A stretch of 64,000 nt of DNA from Ochotona curzoniae (taxonomy: Eukaryota; Chordata; Mammalia; Lagomorpha; Ochotonidae). Where the stretch lies: positions 23,722,001 to 23,786,000 of the forward strand of contig NW_024466599.1 in NCBI RefSeq assembly GCF_017591425.1. Direction: 5' to 3'. The notes under the pieces were generated by a model, which was not told the origin of the DNA, did no database searches, and saw nothing but the letters and a program-made list of their open reading frames with translations. This document shows positions 33,715 to 45,759 of this stretch, one piece after another (within the stretch, counting starts at the first letter, position 1; each line of letters opens with the position of its first letter). Both the position numbers and the translations under genes were made by a program.

Positions 33715-35300
33715 TTTAGTAGTCTATTTCTCTTGCCTTATTCCTGAGGATTTCAGTTACCATTTGGTATCATTTCCTTGTCCAGGTCAGCTTTGCTCCC
33801 TTCCCCTTCTTTGTTCTGTCATTGAAAATATGTTTATAATGTTATAGATGAAATTATGCAAATATATGTATTTTATACAATTGCTTTTCAAATCTGTTAA
33901 GAGACAAAAGCAAAGGAAATATGCCTGTTTTTTACTCTTCTTTATAATTGTATAATTACCTTTTACTGGGATTCATTGCTGATTCATGTCTATTCTGTTT
34001 GTTGTCTGCAGTCATTTACTTTCAGTCTGAATAGTCTCTGTTATTTCTTTTAAAATGAGTCTTCTACCAACAAGCTATTCAATTTTTGGTTTTCTTGGGA
34101 TAGCTTTCTTTTACACATTTTTTCCCAATTTTACTTTAAAACCAGAGAGAGACAAAAGGGAAGAGAAAGAATCCACTGATTCACTCCCCAAATGTTCACA
34201 TCAGAAGGGGTTTCCAGTCTGAAGTTAGGAACCCAGAACTCAATTTGAGTCTTCCATGTGGGTGACAGGGACTTAGTTGCTTGGGCTCCCATCTCAGGAT
34301 GCACATTAAAATAAAGCTGGAATCAGACAAAGGAACAGGCATGGGGAAAGTGGGAGTCCTATGTTGCATCTGAACTACTGTGCCAGATTTTGAAGGACCC
34401 CCCCTCCCTTTTTTTTTTTTTTACTGGTTATGGGATCCTTGTTTGAGTATGCTACAGCGATTGTTGGTGCCCTCCATCCCTGATGAAGTCAGGCATTAGT
34501 CTTATTGGGGTTCCTTTAAATGCTCTGAGCAGTGTTTGGTTATTGCTTTCAAGATACACCTAATATCTTTGATTGTCAACATTTTACTACAATGTGTATT
34601 TTTTGTATTAAATCTACTGGAAGGCTTGGAACTTCTTCACTGTGTAAATGAATATTTTTCATCGTTTTAAAAGTATTTCATTCATTTTTCCTCAAACATT
34701 TTTTCTGTTCCTTTCCTTCTCCATATTCATGATATGTATTTTGTTATTCATAATGATATCCCATATTTCTGAGTTGCTATACATTTCTTGCATTTTAATC
34801 TCTGTCATTTTTTTTTAAATATTGCAAGATCTGTATTGGTCTATCCATGAATTCATGAAGGCTTTCTTCTGCCAGTTGAAATCTACTATGGAGCCTCCTT
34901 AGTGAATTTTAAAATTTTAGTTACTGGACTTTTCATCAGCAGATACTCCATTGATCCCTTTTTCTGTATCATTTCTTTATTGATATTCTTTTAAAAAACC
35001 TTTTATTAAAACAGAGTATATATAAGAAATGTACATTTGTATACCTGTTATTGGTGTACTTCATATGATGAAACAGAGCCATTATACCTGCCTTTACTTC
35101 TTCAACCATGGTTTTAATTCTTTAAATATATTTGTAGTGGCTGGAATGAAGTGTTTGTTATGTCTACATTCAAGACCCTGTTTCAAGTATTTTTATTGTT
35201 TGTTTTTTTTGTGTGTATGTTACACTTTCTTGGATTTTTTTAAATGTTTCATATAATATTCTCAAAGTATCAGCATCTTAGATAATATATTATAGCAATT
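33715..35300 (-). mobile_element. L1M/HAL1-like LINE, antisense
   Basis: The plus strand carries reversed L1M/HAL1 landmarks in order: 'acaattgcttttcaaatctg', 'gtataattaccttttactgg', 'ggcattagtcttattggggt', 'caagatacacctaatatctt', 'tttcttctgccagttgaaat', 'gtgaattttaaaattttag' and 'tttctttattgatattctt'. It spans roughly the ORF1/early ORF2 region, with no frame left open. An old SINE interrupts it at 34125. Confidence 0.7.
34125..34390 (-). mobile_element. Old C-type SINE inside L1M
   Basis: 'accagagagagacaaaaggg', 'gattcactccccaaatg', 'cttccatgtgggtgacaggg' and end 'aactactgtgccag'. Followed by a C/T-rich run at 34398-34423. Confidence 0.75.
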
Positions 35301-35409
35301 CTGGTTATTTATTTCTTCTGTCACACTTCTTTCCCTCTTGCCCTAGGCTTCTTTTTGTCTTGATGCTCATTAGCTTCTTCAGTGACTTTGCAGGACTACT
35401 TTAAAAAAT

Positions 35410-35862
35410 GCTTTTAATTACTGTGATATAAAGTGTCTAAAATTATAGCTTCTGGAAGAACCACCTGTTCTTGATGCTGTTTAACTTCTCTTGGAAGTTG
35501 ATCTTGGCCATCCATCAGGCCTTGCGTACAAGCCCAGGGTCTCTGAAGGCATACTTGTTAATTAGTTTTGTCTAAGGGAATAGCCATAGAGTACCTGGTG
35601 GGAATGAGCTAACTGTGGTTGTGAGCTTTCACAAAAGACTTGATCTTTGACCTCTTGGCTTCCTCCTGCCCCCCACCCCCATCCCCACCTTAGCAGCTGT
35701 CACTTTATAGGAACAGTGGTCAATTCCACCTATCAGAACATGGCTGTAGGGGTGGCCAGAGCTGCTGTTATCTGTGTTTTTCACAATGATAACTTTGTGT
35801 CCCAAGTAGCTTTTAGCTAGGACCAACTCTACTTTTCTGGGTTTCATGAACTTGACCATTTC
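35410..35862 (-). pseudogene. RPL27 pseudogene: Processed pseudogene of ribosomal protein L27
   Basis: On the minus strand an ATG at 35859-35857 opens [10 protein letters not shown], close to the start of eL27, and similarity continues through [14 protein letters not shown] and K-V-T-A-A. Past residue ~55 the frame shifts around a C-rich insertion near 35670-35690 and stops soon after. Distal similarity returns, including a W-F-F-Q-K-L end at 35460-35443, where the penultimate codon is a stop (TAA) before the expected TAG at 35439-35437. An ATTAAA-like signal follows at about 35413-35419. No introns, shifted frame: a dead retrocopy of a large-subunit ribosomal protein gene. Confidence 0.92.
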
Positions 35863-35874
35863 AATGACAACCGA

Positions 35875-36140
35875 GAAAAGACAGAGAGAAAGAGAGAGAG
35901 TGTGTGAATGAGTGAGAGAATGCTCAAGTGGCTGCTATGGCCAGGGCTGTGCGAGCCTAAAGCCGGGAGCCTGGAATTTTCTTTGTGGTCCATGAGTGGA
36001 TGATGGAAGCACTTGGGCCTTTTTGCTCTGCTTTCCTAGGTGTGGTAGCAGTGAACTGAATCAAAGTAGAGGAGCTTCGTCTAGAACAGGCATGGATATA
36101 GGATGCTTGTGTAGCAGGTGGAGATGTAACATTCTACACC
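35875..36140 (-). mobile_element. Old SINE, antisense
   Basis: 'aaagacagagagaaagagag' through 'agccgggagcctggaattt' to 'acattctacacc'. It abuts the 5' end of the L27 pseudogene. Confidence 0.7.
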
Positions 36141-36296
36141 GTAACAAGGCTATTTTTAATGAAGATGATTTCTTCTTTAATGAAAAGATTTTAGTGCCCA
36201 CTCCTTATTTGGCGCAGCCTTGGGCATGTATTCTGTCATCCTGGGGTGAATCTCTTTGATATACCTCTCTCTGTTAAGCTTTCTGAGATATGGGGT

Positions 36297-36400
36297 TGAA
36301 GTGAGCCACAGCTGGACAGAAATAGAGCATCCAGGCATCCATATGGGATACTGTCATCGCAGGTGGTGGCTTTTCCTGCTATGTCACAATGCTGGCCACT
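36297..36400 (-). repeat. SINE head fragment, antisense
   Basis: 'catatgggatactgtcatcg' to 'atgtcacaatgctggccac' matches only the tRNA-like head half of a C SINE. Confidence 0.6.
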
Positions 36401-37459
36401 ATATTTTTATAATTTTTACTAGGTATATTTATTTGTTGAAGAGCAAGGCTACAAAGGTTCTCACACTGCCATTCTGGAAGTGCTCTTTTGTTTAGACGTT
36501 CAGTGGAGATGTTGGAATGGCCTCTTTCAAGTATCCACTGTATTATACTTTCTGTAAAGAGATGTGGTAGAGGCGACTTACTCTTATGTAGGAGAAACTG
36601 AACTCTGACCTTATGTTCCTTTGCTTTCCTCCAAACTTAGAATTCACTGGTCCATCGAGATAAAATTCAGCCATCTACTGTATTAATTAATGTATTGGGA
36701 AGATTTCTTCATAAAGAATAATTTCTTCCACCATTTTACTAATTAGAGATATATTTTTATTTGCCCATGTAGATTTCTCCCTTGTTTGTAGTCTCTGCAT
36801 AAAATTCTGCATCAGTCATATTCCTAACACATTTTTTGAGGAAACATGCAGTGAAAGTTTGCAATAAATGTTTTCTATTTTCTTTTGGCAATAAGCCAAA
36901 AATAAATAAATGTTATACATACAGAGATTTATCTGTCTTTATTATATTTAAGAATAGAAGCTATGCTTTACTTTAATAAATATTAAATATGTATCTCTCT
37001 CCTTTTTCTAGACTTGTCTCAGAAACTATAATTTTATTTTAATATAAAGTGACTGATCTTTATGTAAGACTCAGGAGAAATGAAAGAGACTTGGATCTTG
37101 TGTTAAGGAATGCATGTGATTGATATGTGATTCCCTTTCTAATTAAAAAGATGTAGATTTCATTGTATAGTATGACATGTTCATTTCCATAGTTATATAA
37201 TGTGCATTTCAATAGCAGCCGTTATCACTGAGGGTTTGAAATGTCATTCTGGTTAACAGAATTCTTATGAAAGGGACATTTCATAGCATTCCTCTCACAT
37301 TCCTCAAAAGAGTGAGTGTCCTATTAGAAGCACATTGGGAGTTGTTCTTGGATTGTTTCTCTGACTGGTAGCTTGTGGAGGTGGGATAACAGATGAGAAG
37401 GACTCCTCCTACTTTTCAGCTTAGATAACTGAGGATATTTTGGTTTTTTTTTGCTTTTT
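36401..37459. other. Unassigned A+T-rich DNA
   Basis: No gene or element recognised over a kilobase. Confidence 0.4.
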
Positions 37460-37824
37460 AGAAAACTTATTTAGTGGAAAAACAGAGCGATGTGTGTATG
37501 TGTGGGTTGGGTGAGTGTATAGAGAGAGAGAGAAAGAGAGAGAGAAAGAAAGTGAGGGAGAGAATCTGCTACTCTCTGATTCACTGCTTGAACGTGGAAG
37601 AAGCTGTGACTGGGCCTGGCCAAGGCCAGGAGCTGGAACTCAGTCAGTTCTCTCTTGAGGTAGTGGGGGTTCAAGTACTCGAGCCATCACTCGCTGCTTC
37701 CCCGTGTGTATATTAGCAGGAAGTTGAAGTCAGGGGTGGAGCTGGGACTCCAATTCAGTCATCTAGAAATAGTATGTGTGCATGTCGAGCAGCATCTAAA
37801 TCACTGCACCAAATACCTGCCCCA
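37460..37824 (-). mobile_element. Old SINE with expanded GA tract
   Basis: 'gaaaacttatttagtgg' then a gt-rich and (ga)-rich stretch at 37495-37560, body 'ggctgggactccaattcagtc'-like, and head end 'ccaaatacctgcccc'. Confidence 0.75.
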
Positions 37825-38059
37825 GGGAGATATTCTAATGGGATTTTGGGGGAAGAGCAGTTTGGGGGAATAGAAAAGCTATTTGGAGGTACTGAGTGTA
37901 CTATGCTTATGGAACAGTTAGATGGTTAGTTAGTTTGCAAGTGAATATATGTATTTGTGCCTTGAAATGTTTTAGTGTATTAGAAGTAATAATGATGGTA
38001 ATAGATGAGAAAATAACTATGATCAGGGAGAAAGTGAATTTGTGGTAAAGGAGTCATTG

Positions 38060-38557
38060 GTTGGAAGGGTCAAGGTACTGTTATGACCAGCATGTGCATA
38101 AGCTGATTGGGGTGATGGACTGTGCCAGACCCTGTACTGGCAAACTCACACAAGAATCATGTTTGGGATCATCTCAGATGAAGCTTCTTTGGAGATCCCT
38201 CCAACTGAACTGCTGACCTCAGAACCCCAACCATGAAGAGACTGTGTCAGCCAGTGGATTCTGAATAGGTTTCATCATAATTGGAATGGCGAGATTGGCA
38301 GCAGTTTAGTCCTGTTGAATTATCAAAACTGCTTGAGCAGGACCCTCAGAGTGTGCCTCACATTGGGGACCTGGGTTGGGTGGGAGGCTGAGTAGGGCTT
38401 CTCCCTTTGTTTCTCACCTGACTCCAGATACAGGGGGAAAAAGTGACGATATTAGTGTGAAAACAATAGTATTACCCACTTTCCTGTAGCCCTTGACCCT
38501 TTGACCCTAATCAACTAAGTAAGATTATTTAAAAAAATAAATAAATTTTAAAAAAAG
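38060..38557 (+). repeat. Retroposon-like unit with A-rich end (unassigned)
   Basis: About 450 bases of unusually GC-balanced sequence (e.g. 'ccagaccctgtactggcaaa', 'gcttgagcaggaccctcag') ends abruptly in a (taaa)-rich tail at 38527-38557, as an L1 3' UTR would. I have a weak memory of this as lagomorph-dispersed sequence and no second copy in the window. Confidence 0.3.
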
Positions 38558-39035
38558 AAATAATGAATTTCAAACCTCAGGGACTAGGAGGCACTAAAAG
38601 AATAAAAATTTTCAGAAACTCTAGGGATGGGGGAATCTCTAGAAGGCAAGAAAATGGACAATGATATTTAATTCCGAGGGTAAGTTAAAAACACACACAC
38701 ACACACATGCAGATAAAGAAAGTAAAGTGTTGTGGTCACCCAAACCTTTATTGAGAATTGAGTAGTTTCATGGCCAGAAGGTTATGGGTAGCTCTCTAAT
38801 TATAGGGCAGTGGAGAGGATAGAAGATGGCTGAAAGATGCAAAATCAGTAGTGCTGCTGAAGCTGAAAAATGGGAAGTAATCTGCTTCAAAAAGTTAGAC
38901 GATTCTAAAACAGCAGGACAAAAAAAAATTTTTTTTTTGGAATGAGAGGAAAGAAAAGCTAGACCATCAGTGAATCTACTGAAAATCAAGGGCAAGAGAA
39001 CAGGTTAATTTGTTTCATTTTTAAATTCCTTATCC
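38558..39035. other. Unassigned, with (AC)9
   Basis: Contains (AC)9 at 38690-38707 and an A9/T10 junction at 38922-38938 able to pair with itself. Nothing else seen. Confidence 0.4.
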
Positions 39036-39190
39036 TTAGGACCAGTGTAATGGCTTATCAGGTTAATCTTCTGCCTGTGGTGGTTTATGGGTACCACCTA
39101 TATGTGTATCATTTCATGTCCTAGTTGCTTCACTTCTGATCCAGCTCTCTGTTTATGCCCTCAGAAGCAGTGGAGGGTGGCCCCAGGTCT
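39036..39190 (+). repeat. SINE head half, sense
   Basis: 'accagtgtaatggcttatca' through 'gatccagctctctgtttatg' to 'ggtggccccaggtct', then the match flips strand. Confidence 0.65.
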
Positions 39191-39191
39191 A

Positions 39192-39360
39192 CTGGATGAG
39201 TGACAGGGGTTTACTATTTGAGCTATCACTTGCTATTCCCAGGGAAAGCATTAGTAGGAAGATGGAATGGAGGCATGGGGTGAGACTCAGGCACAGCCAC
39301 TATGATATGGAATGTGGGCATACCAAGTGGCATCTTAACTTCTGTATTAAATGCCTGCTG
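39192..39360 (-). repeat. SINE head half, antisense
   Basis: 'gagtgacaggggtttactat' through 'atggaatgtgggcatacc' to 'attaaatgcctgct'. It faces the previous half, making an imperfect inverted repeat. Confidence 0.6.
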
Positions 39361-39384
39361 TGCCTACAGAGATTTAAGAAATAT

Positions 39385-39503
39385 TGGCAATGGGTCCTAC
39401 TGAAGACCAATTAAATCTAATCGTATCAGTTTAGTAATCCAACGCTGGTATTATTTGAAGCTCATTTGGGTACTCTGATGCTTAGTCAGGATTGAGAACC
39501 AAT
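39385..39503 (+). mobile_element. MER5-like hAT relic
   Basis: 'ctgaagaccaattaaatcta' and 'actctgatgcttagtcagg' followed by 'ttgagaaccaatg' correspond to the distal half and terminus of MER5A-type elements. Confidence 0.5.
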
Positions 39504-39957
39504 GACCTAAACTCTTGCATGGACATGAATTTTAATTATGTCTCCAAATAATGGGCTTTTTCCATTTCAAGGTGAAACTTGTTATTGACTTTCATTTAAA
39601 CTTTCAGGAGTAAAATATGGCATCATATATTCTGAATCTGTTGTAGTACCCTTACTGTATACCACAGAATTGCCCCTTCTGTGCCTCCAATGCCAGTTAA
39701 GTAGATAAATGGAACTAGTAGTACTCAGCCATGCCATACTGGAACTCATCTCAATGGAAAGGATGACTTTTCTACATTATTAAGAGCAAAGGCAGTGCCC
39801 TCTGGATTCGATTGGTGATTTGATCTTAAATTTGATAGACTACTTAGAAGCTAAGTTCCTGGAATGAGGTGCTGTTGCCTGATTATGTATGTAACCCCTT
39901 TGGGAACTTGGCTGTTGCCATCTTCTGAAAAGCTCTGTACCGTTCCACATCTAAGGG

Positions 39958-40155
39958 AGTGCTTTTCAAACTTTAAAATTACTTTGCCCTCAGAACAATA
40001 TTTTCAAATTAAAATCTACACAAAGGCTTAATGAAAGGTTGGATGGAACAGTGGTTGCTTTAGTTGAGGCAGGAATGTGAGGGTCTCCTGCTCCTGAACT
40101 CCCTAAGGTATTTCTGATTTTTTCCCCTCTCTCAGGGACACAGTTTGAAAATTGC
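39958..40155. mobile_element. Possible hAT MITE with terminal inverted repeats
   Basis: Ends 'gtgcttttcaaactttaaa' and 'acagtttgaaaattgcat' are approximate inverted repeats ~200 bases apart, a MER-type DNA transposon arrangement. Family not assigned. Confidence 0.35.
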
Positions 40156-40276
40156 ATTCGGATAAAATCAACAATAGCAAAGGTGAGGGAACAATAGAAA
40201 ACTTTGTAAGCATCATGAGTTATTTTGCCCAGTAGAGTGACAAGGACACTTTTTGAGTAGTCACAAGTTGAAACCT

Positions 40277-40608
40277 GGGCCTGGCACGGTGACCTAGCAG
40301 CTTAAGTCCTTGCCTTGAATGTGCCAGGATCCTGTGTGGGTGCCGTTTCTAGTGCCAGCAGCCCTACTTCCCATCCAGCTCCCTGCTTGTGGCCTGGGAA
40401 AGCAGTCAAGGACGGCCCAAAGCTTTGGAACCCTGTACCCACGTGTGAGACCTGGAAGAGGTTCCTGGTTCCTGGCTTCGAATCAGTGCAGCTCTGGTCA
40501 TTGCAGTCACTTCAGTAGTAAATCATCAGATGGAAGATCTTCCTCTCTGTCTTTCCTCCTCTCTGTATATCTAACTTTACAATAAAAATAAAATAAATCT
40601 TTAAAAAA
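40277..40608 (+). mobile_element. Young-type SINE with exact TSD
   Basis: Full length. The 12-base TSD aagttgaaacct is exact at 40265-40276 and 40609-40620. CpGs are partly lost, so it is older than the copies at 16035 and 30014. Confidence 0.95.
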
Positions 40609-40620
40609 AAGTTGAAACCT

Positions 40621-41591
40621 GCATGCTTAGTGAAAACACTGAGAATTATAGATGCGATATCAAGGAAAGGAGGCAAGAACAAGAAAAACGAAGCGTGTAT
40701 AGGATAGTGATAAAAGAAACTGGGATCTTAATTAACTAGAAAGGCTAGATAGATGAAGGTGGAAAGAGCTAAGAAAGCTAATCAGGTAACAGCTGCCAGC
40801 TAAACCAACAAAAGGCTGTTTCATATCCCGAGTGTATGATTAAACCTTGATTATCCCGTCAGAGCTGACCGCTAAGGTCACTGAGCTCTGTTTCCATGTA
40901 TACCTCTGGACAATTAAACCCAGCAAAGCCGGGAGCAACAAGCCCTACCCTTACAGACTGCTCTGCTCTTGTCACCTCCCCTGCTTCATGGTTCCCTGCC
41001 ATAGATCCATTGTAGGCTCAGTGTCAACAGCTGATACTTTCCTTTCTCCAGTTTTTCGTATAACAATATTGTTAGTTGTATATTGAGAAGACATCTTTTC
41101 AACTGATGTTTAGTTTTACTACTGGTAATTACAGGGACTTGTCCCAGTGCCTGTTTTTTTTAATTTGCTGGTATCCACAAAAGCTTCATAATTTTTTTTT
41201 TTTATTTTAGAGGTCCTGCAGTGCTCAGATTTTTTTTTTTATCTAATAGTAGTAAGGTTAAAATAGTGTGTTGCAGATGAAAGAGTTGAAAAAAATAGCC
41301 ATGTTCATCCTTGAGAGAAAAAACTATTGTAAGTCTTTTCAAATAAGTAGGTTTGAAGTAGTTCTGTGTGGCCAAAGGAAGTTCTTTTGTTGGTGTCTTA
41401 ATCTTTATTCCAGATTCTTGCTTCCACAGAGGTAAGAATTCAGAGAAGAGGCATAAATGCAGTACAAAAGTGAGAATAGGTTTAATCTGAGAGATGAAGT
41501 CAGTATGCATTCTCTGGGAGTGCAGGCCACCTCACATGGAAAAATGCTTTTTGTGTATGGGTCAGATAGTTGCTTATTTTTTTGTTTGTTT
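40621..41591. other. Unassigned DNA
   Basis: A 102-residue minus frame (41510-41202) lacks any recognised family. T-runs at 41190 and 41230 hint at a decayed antisense retroposon tail. Nothing firm. Confidence 0.35.
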
Positions 41592-41935
41592 TAAGATTTA
41601 TTTATTTATTTTTAATTGGAAAGTCAGATATACAGAGAAGAGGAGAGACAGAGAAGATCTTCCATCTGCTGATTCACTCCCCAAGTGGCTGCAAAGGCCG
41701 GAGCTGAGCTGATCCGAAGCCAGGAGCCAGGATCTTCTTCTGGGTCTCCCACAGGGGTACAGGATCCTAAGCTTTGGGGTGCCCTACACTGCTTTCCCAG
41801 GCCACAAGCAGGGAACTGGATGGGAAGTAGAGCAGCCGAGATTAAAACCAGCACCCATTTGGGATCCTGGATTAGACCTGGTGCCCTTATGAGATCCTAG
41901 AGCATTCAAAGTGAGGACTTTAGCTGGTAGATCCA
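41592..41935 (-). mobile_element. SINE, antisense, with duplicated head segment
   Basis: Full body from 'aagatttatttatttattt' to 'gtgaggactttagctggtag'. Around 41845-41900 the segment 'cagcacccatttgggatcctgg' is followed by a second diverged version ('ctggtgcccttatgagatcc'), so the box-B region occurs twice. Confidence 0.88.
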
Positions 41936-43594
41936 TGAGAAGAGTGACAGGGAGCTGGAGAAGGATCCAGAAGCATGGTCCAGAAGCCAAGAGCGTAAGA
42001 AAGTACATTCCTACCATTTTTTAATGAGATTGGGTGGTTCCCTAATTGAATATACAAATGGGATACAACCTTGCTTAGGAAGGTAAGGCTTTCTGGGACT
42101 TTCATGATGTTTCCAGGTGGACTTTAAGCTCCATGTGGCCATCATGGCATCTTCTCCTTCTTGGTCCCAAATGAGACACAGGGGTATCATGGGACAGTGG
42201 ATAAATAGATTGATAGCTGGGTGGGTAGAGTTACAATGCAGTGTGATAGAAACTGAGATCAAGTTCACCTATTCCTACTTAATATTCCTGCTTAGTTTCT
42301 CTGTTTCATTTCTTCCATTGGGTGCCTGGTAGTTTCAGGGAAAGAGCTTCTGGCTCAATTTAAGAACTAAAGTTCTGATATTATAATGTGTGGCCTAAGG
42401 AGTTAGCAAGGTCCTGGTCCTCGAAGATGTTCAGCCGTTGACTTTAATGACAGTCACTGATTTATTCTCTCATTTCCCATTTTTATGTTAAAGAAAAACA
42501 TTGCTCATGACATGTATTAAAGAAGGGCAGAGCAGACTATCTGGGACATGATGATGGATATTGGAATAATTGTAATAGCATTTTGCAGTAGTGAGGAGAC
42601 ACTGGATTCAAGTCCCCAAACAGGAAACCCAAATGGGAATTTTTGGCCAAGCAAAAGGGTAGAGATGAGTGGGTAGAAATGGATATGAGGAAATGCGAGA
42701 GCAGAAAGGGTTCTGGCTAAACAGATCTAACAGGTTTTGTGCTAAAGGCAGACTAGGATGATCAGATACCACATTTGGGATGGCAGAGGATAAGGAATTT
42801 CATTGGTTTTCGAGTTATCAGGTATCAAGAGTGGGGATTCTGCTAAACTCACTAGGCTGGATTCTTGCTGGGAATGACTACAAAAAAGGATTCGGGAGTC
42901 AAAGGCCAGGCAAGGAAAAAAAAAAAAGCAGGGAAGAGTTTGTTCAAGCGTTCAAGGAGTTAATCTTTTGCCACTCACACACTTGATTTGAATATGTACA
43001 TTAGCCTAATTAAGGCATAACTTTCACCAAATAAAATTAAAATGTGAATTCCTAATACATGTTACATGAGTGGTTCTTAACTTTAACGTGCATTGTTAAC
43101 AGACATATTATAGTTAGCTGTTAGTGTGATGCATGTCACAAGAAATTTATTTCTATTAATAAATTACTAAAGCTTGCTATGATTCACTTTAAAACTAATG
43201 ATAAATTATGATAGCTTCAATGTTGGACCTATACACCATCATTTTCATTCTTTTGTATTCTGTGATGCATAGTTGAGTGGTAGAAAGGTGTGATTAGCCA
43301 AAGTGTCTGAAGTTAATTATAACCTATGTTGTATCAAATTTAAATAATGGCCTGAAGTGACTGAAACTGATCCACTGTGGAAAAATGTGGCAAAATATAA
43401 ATCATCCACATTCATGTGTGTTGCCTCTGGCACTGTTTGATTTAATTTCTTGTGAGCATTTTTTATTCTTGAGAGTCTCATGGGTGTGTGTCTTCCACGT
43501 GAATGTAATGTGTCCCAGGTGACATCAAAGGGTTCCTGCTGCCATCACACTGGGAGCTGTGGCAGGACTGGCAAAGCTTTGGGATAGGACACAC
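41936..43594. other. Unassigned DNA
   Basis: Several short frames (e.g. 42011-42268 minus) without family similarity. No repeat recognised with confidence. Confidence 0.35.
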
Positions 43595-43725
43595 TTCCAC
43601 GTGATGAGATGTGGACTGCCATTTCCTGACTCTGCCATCTTGGATAGCCACATAGCCTGCTTGAGCATCAGCTTCCTTGCCTGTGAAAGGGGACACTGAC
43701 TTCCTGATGAGGCCAGTGGGAACAG
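43595..43725 (+). mobile_element. MIR element
   Basis: 'gccacatagcctgcttgagc', 'atcagcttccttgcctgtg' and 'aaaggggacactgac' followed by 'cctgatgagg' follow the MIR core and 3' order. The 92-residue minus frame over it is incidental. Confidence 0.6.
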
Positions 43726-45575
43726 TACAGCTTGTGGTAGTCCTTATTAGCAGCATCTGAGGAGAGCCAGAGGTTGCATCCTCTTAAACCAGGTTCACAT
43801 CTCTTCTGGTAATCATAGCACGTTTGATTCTGGGGAACATTCAGTTGTATTTAAAAATGACTATTTTGCAAGCAGCTTCATGAGGAAATATTGTTTTCTG
43901 GATGACTGAATGTTATTTTGTTAGTATATTTATTTTCTTGTGAAGTTTTACTACTTGAAAGTAAAACCAAAACATGTGTAACTAATGTGGCTGTCAAGTT
44001 ATCAGCAACACAGAACTACTGAAAAAAATCCTTTTGATTTTTGTTTTCTCAGATATCAGTTTTGATCCTTGACCTCTATGCTGAACAGTGACTTCTGATC
44101 CTGAGCCTACTTGGTAAGACTCAAATAATTCAAAGGTCTTGGAAAGACTGGAATATTTTTGCATGTGTAGATTTTATGTATTTCTGTAAAATTAGCTGAT
44201 GCAGGCGGGTCTCCCTAGACTGTAGTTACAAGATGGAAAATACGTTAATATCCATCTTCCCCAATCCTTTTGGGCTCCAGCAGTGTAGCTGGGACGGTAG
44301 AGTAGATGCTCAGAATGCCCAGAATACCCTTTTCAAATAAAACATTTCATTATTTGGAAATCATAAACGCAATGTTTAGCTGTGTTTTGCATAGAGTAAG
44401 CTAGTATTCCAATAGGGGAAGTACTTTGGGAACACTGGTGAGAACTATTGGAGAGTCACAGAGCTGAGGAGTGCAAGGATACTGCACTACTAAACAACTT
44501 CAGAGGCCATTCAGTGGATACCTGCTGGGATCGATAGTTACCTGTGTATGATTATTATTTGTTTTCCTTTTACTACCTTGCATTTCAGGGTAGTATTTGG
44601 ACCCTGACTGGTATTGAAAAGGAGATTTACTTAAAAACTCAACTCTTTCCTGCCATGGAAATACTGGAAGTAAAATAGGCATATTTTTTTGTTGGCCTAT
44701 GAACTCATGTTTAAACTCACCCATTAAATGGAATTTGGAGGCTATTTTCTCCAAGAGACATCTCTGTGAAAACTGATCTTTTGATGATGAAAGGATAAAC
44801 GGTGTTTGAGGTAGGAGCTCACACAGAACGCGCCTCATGTGTTCCTGCAGTGGCTAGGGCTCCTTCTGACAAAGGCCCTGAGGTCTGCCATGAGAATGAT
44901 TTATAAATAATAGATGATGTTTGTAATGCTGCTGCCAAGTCAAAGACAGTTGTAAGGAAGATTGCCTGAGGGACACAGGGTCAAGGCTCGAGGTATGATT
45001 GCTTTGTTCTTTGATTAAATAATTCATTGTGCAGAAAATCAGTCATGTTATCCTACCCTAGAGATTCTGCTCCAGATGTGCTAAAACTGACTTGGTGAGG
45101 CATATGCAGTTGACGAAAAATCAGTGGTGATTAGAAGCACTTTCTGTTGTATGAGATGTAGTGGTTGGGATTGATGATGCCTAGATCCCTCAGGAGTGCA
45201 TCCATTGCTGTGACGTGTAGCACTCTACAGTGAATTTAAAGGAACTTTCTAATTACGTCTATTTTATGACTTATGCTTGTGTCCAAACCTGGGCCAAAGA
45301 CATATCAAATTGCTATTATAATCCTTATAGGAAAAACTGACAGAAAACCAACATCACAAGTTAGAGCATAGGTCTAAGCTGTACATAAGAGATAACTCAT
45401 GGTGAAATGCTTGAAAAACTAAAATGAATAGGTCATATATTCAGGAAGCTAAAAAAGAAGCAGTAACACAATCCCTAAAACTAGCATAATATTCAAATAT
45501 TAATTGAAAAATAAGCCCAGAGACTTACTGCTTTGAACATTACTAGAGGACTTGGTTCAGATTACCTCCAACTGA

Positions 45576-45576
<1 letters not shown>
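43726..45576. other. Unassigned, low-repeat DNA
   Basis: Nearly 1.9 kb without a recognised element. The 112-residue minus frame (44838-44500) has no known family, and I saw no flanking splice pair I could trust. Confidence 0.35.

Positions 45577-45610
<34 letters not shown>
45577..45610 (+). repeat. (CA)17 microsatellite
   Basis: Pure 34-base dinucleotide run; expected to be polymorphic. Confidence 0.95.
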
Positions 45611-45613
<3 letters not shown>

Positions 45614-45759
45614 TTATTGTTAAAACAGGGAAGGCAGTTATTTTACCTTTTTTCCTTCTTTGAAACTGGGGGATAGATAACACTCCACACAAAGAAGAGG
45701 GTACTCCAGTTATTTTTGATCAGATCTCATTTTTGCTTCCCAGGTATTTAGTTCTTCTA

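Noticed and set aside
35629..35859. Intact small ribosomal-protein-like gene
   Set aside because: The frame ends early after a C-rich insertion, the rest of L27 is out of frame and has a premature stop, and there are no introns.
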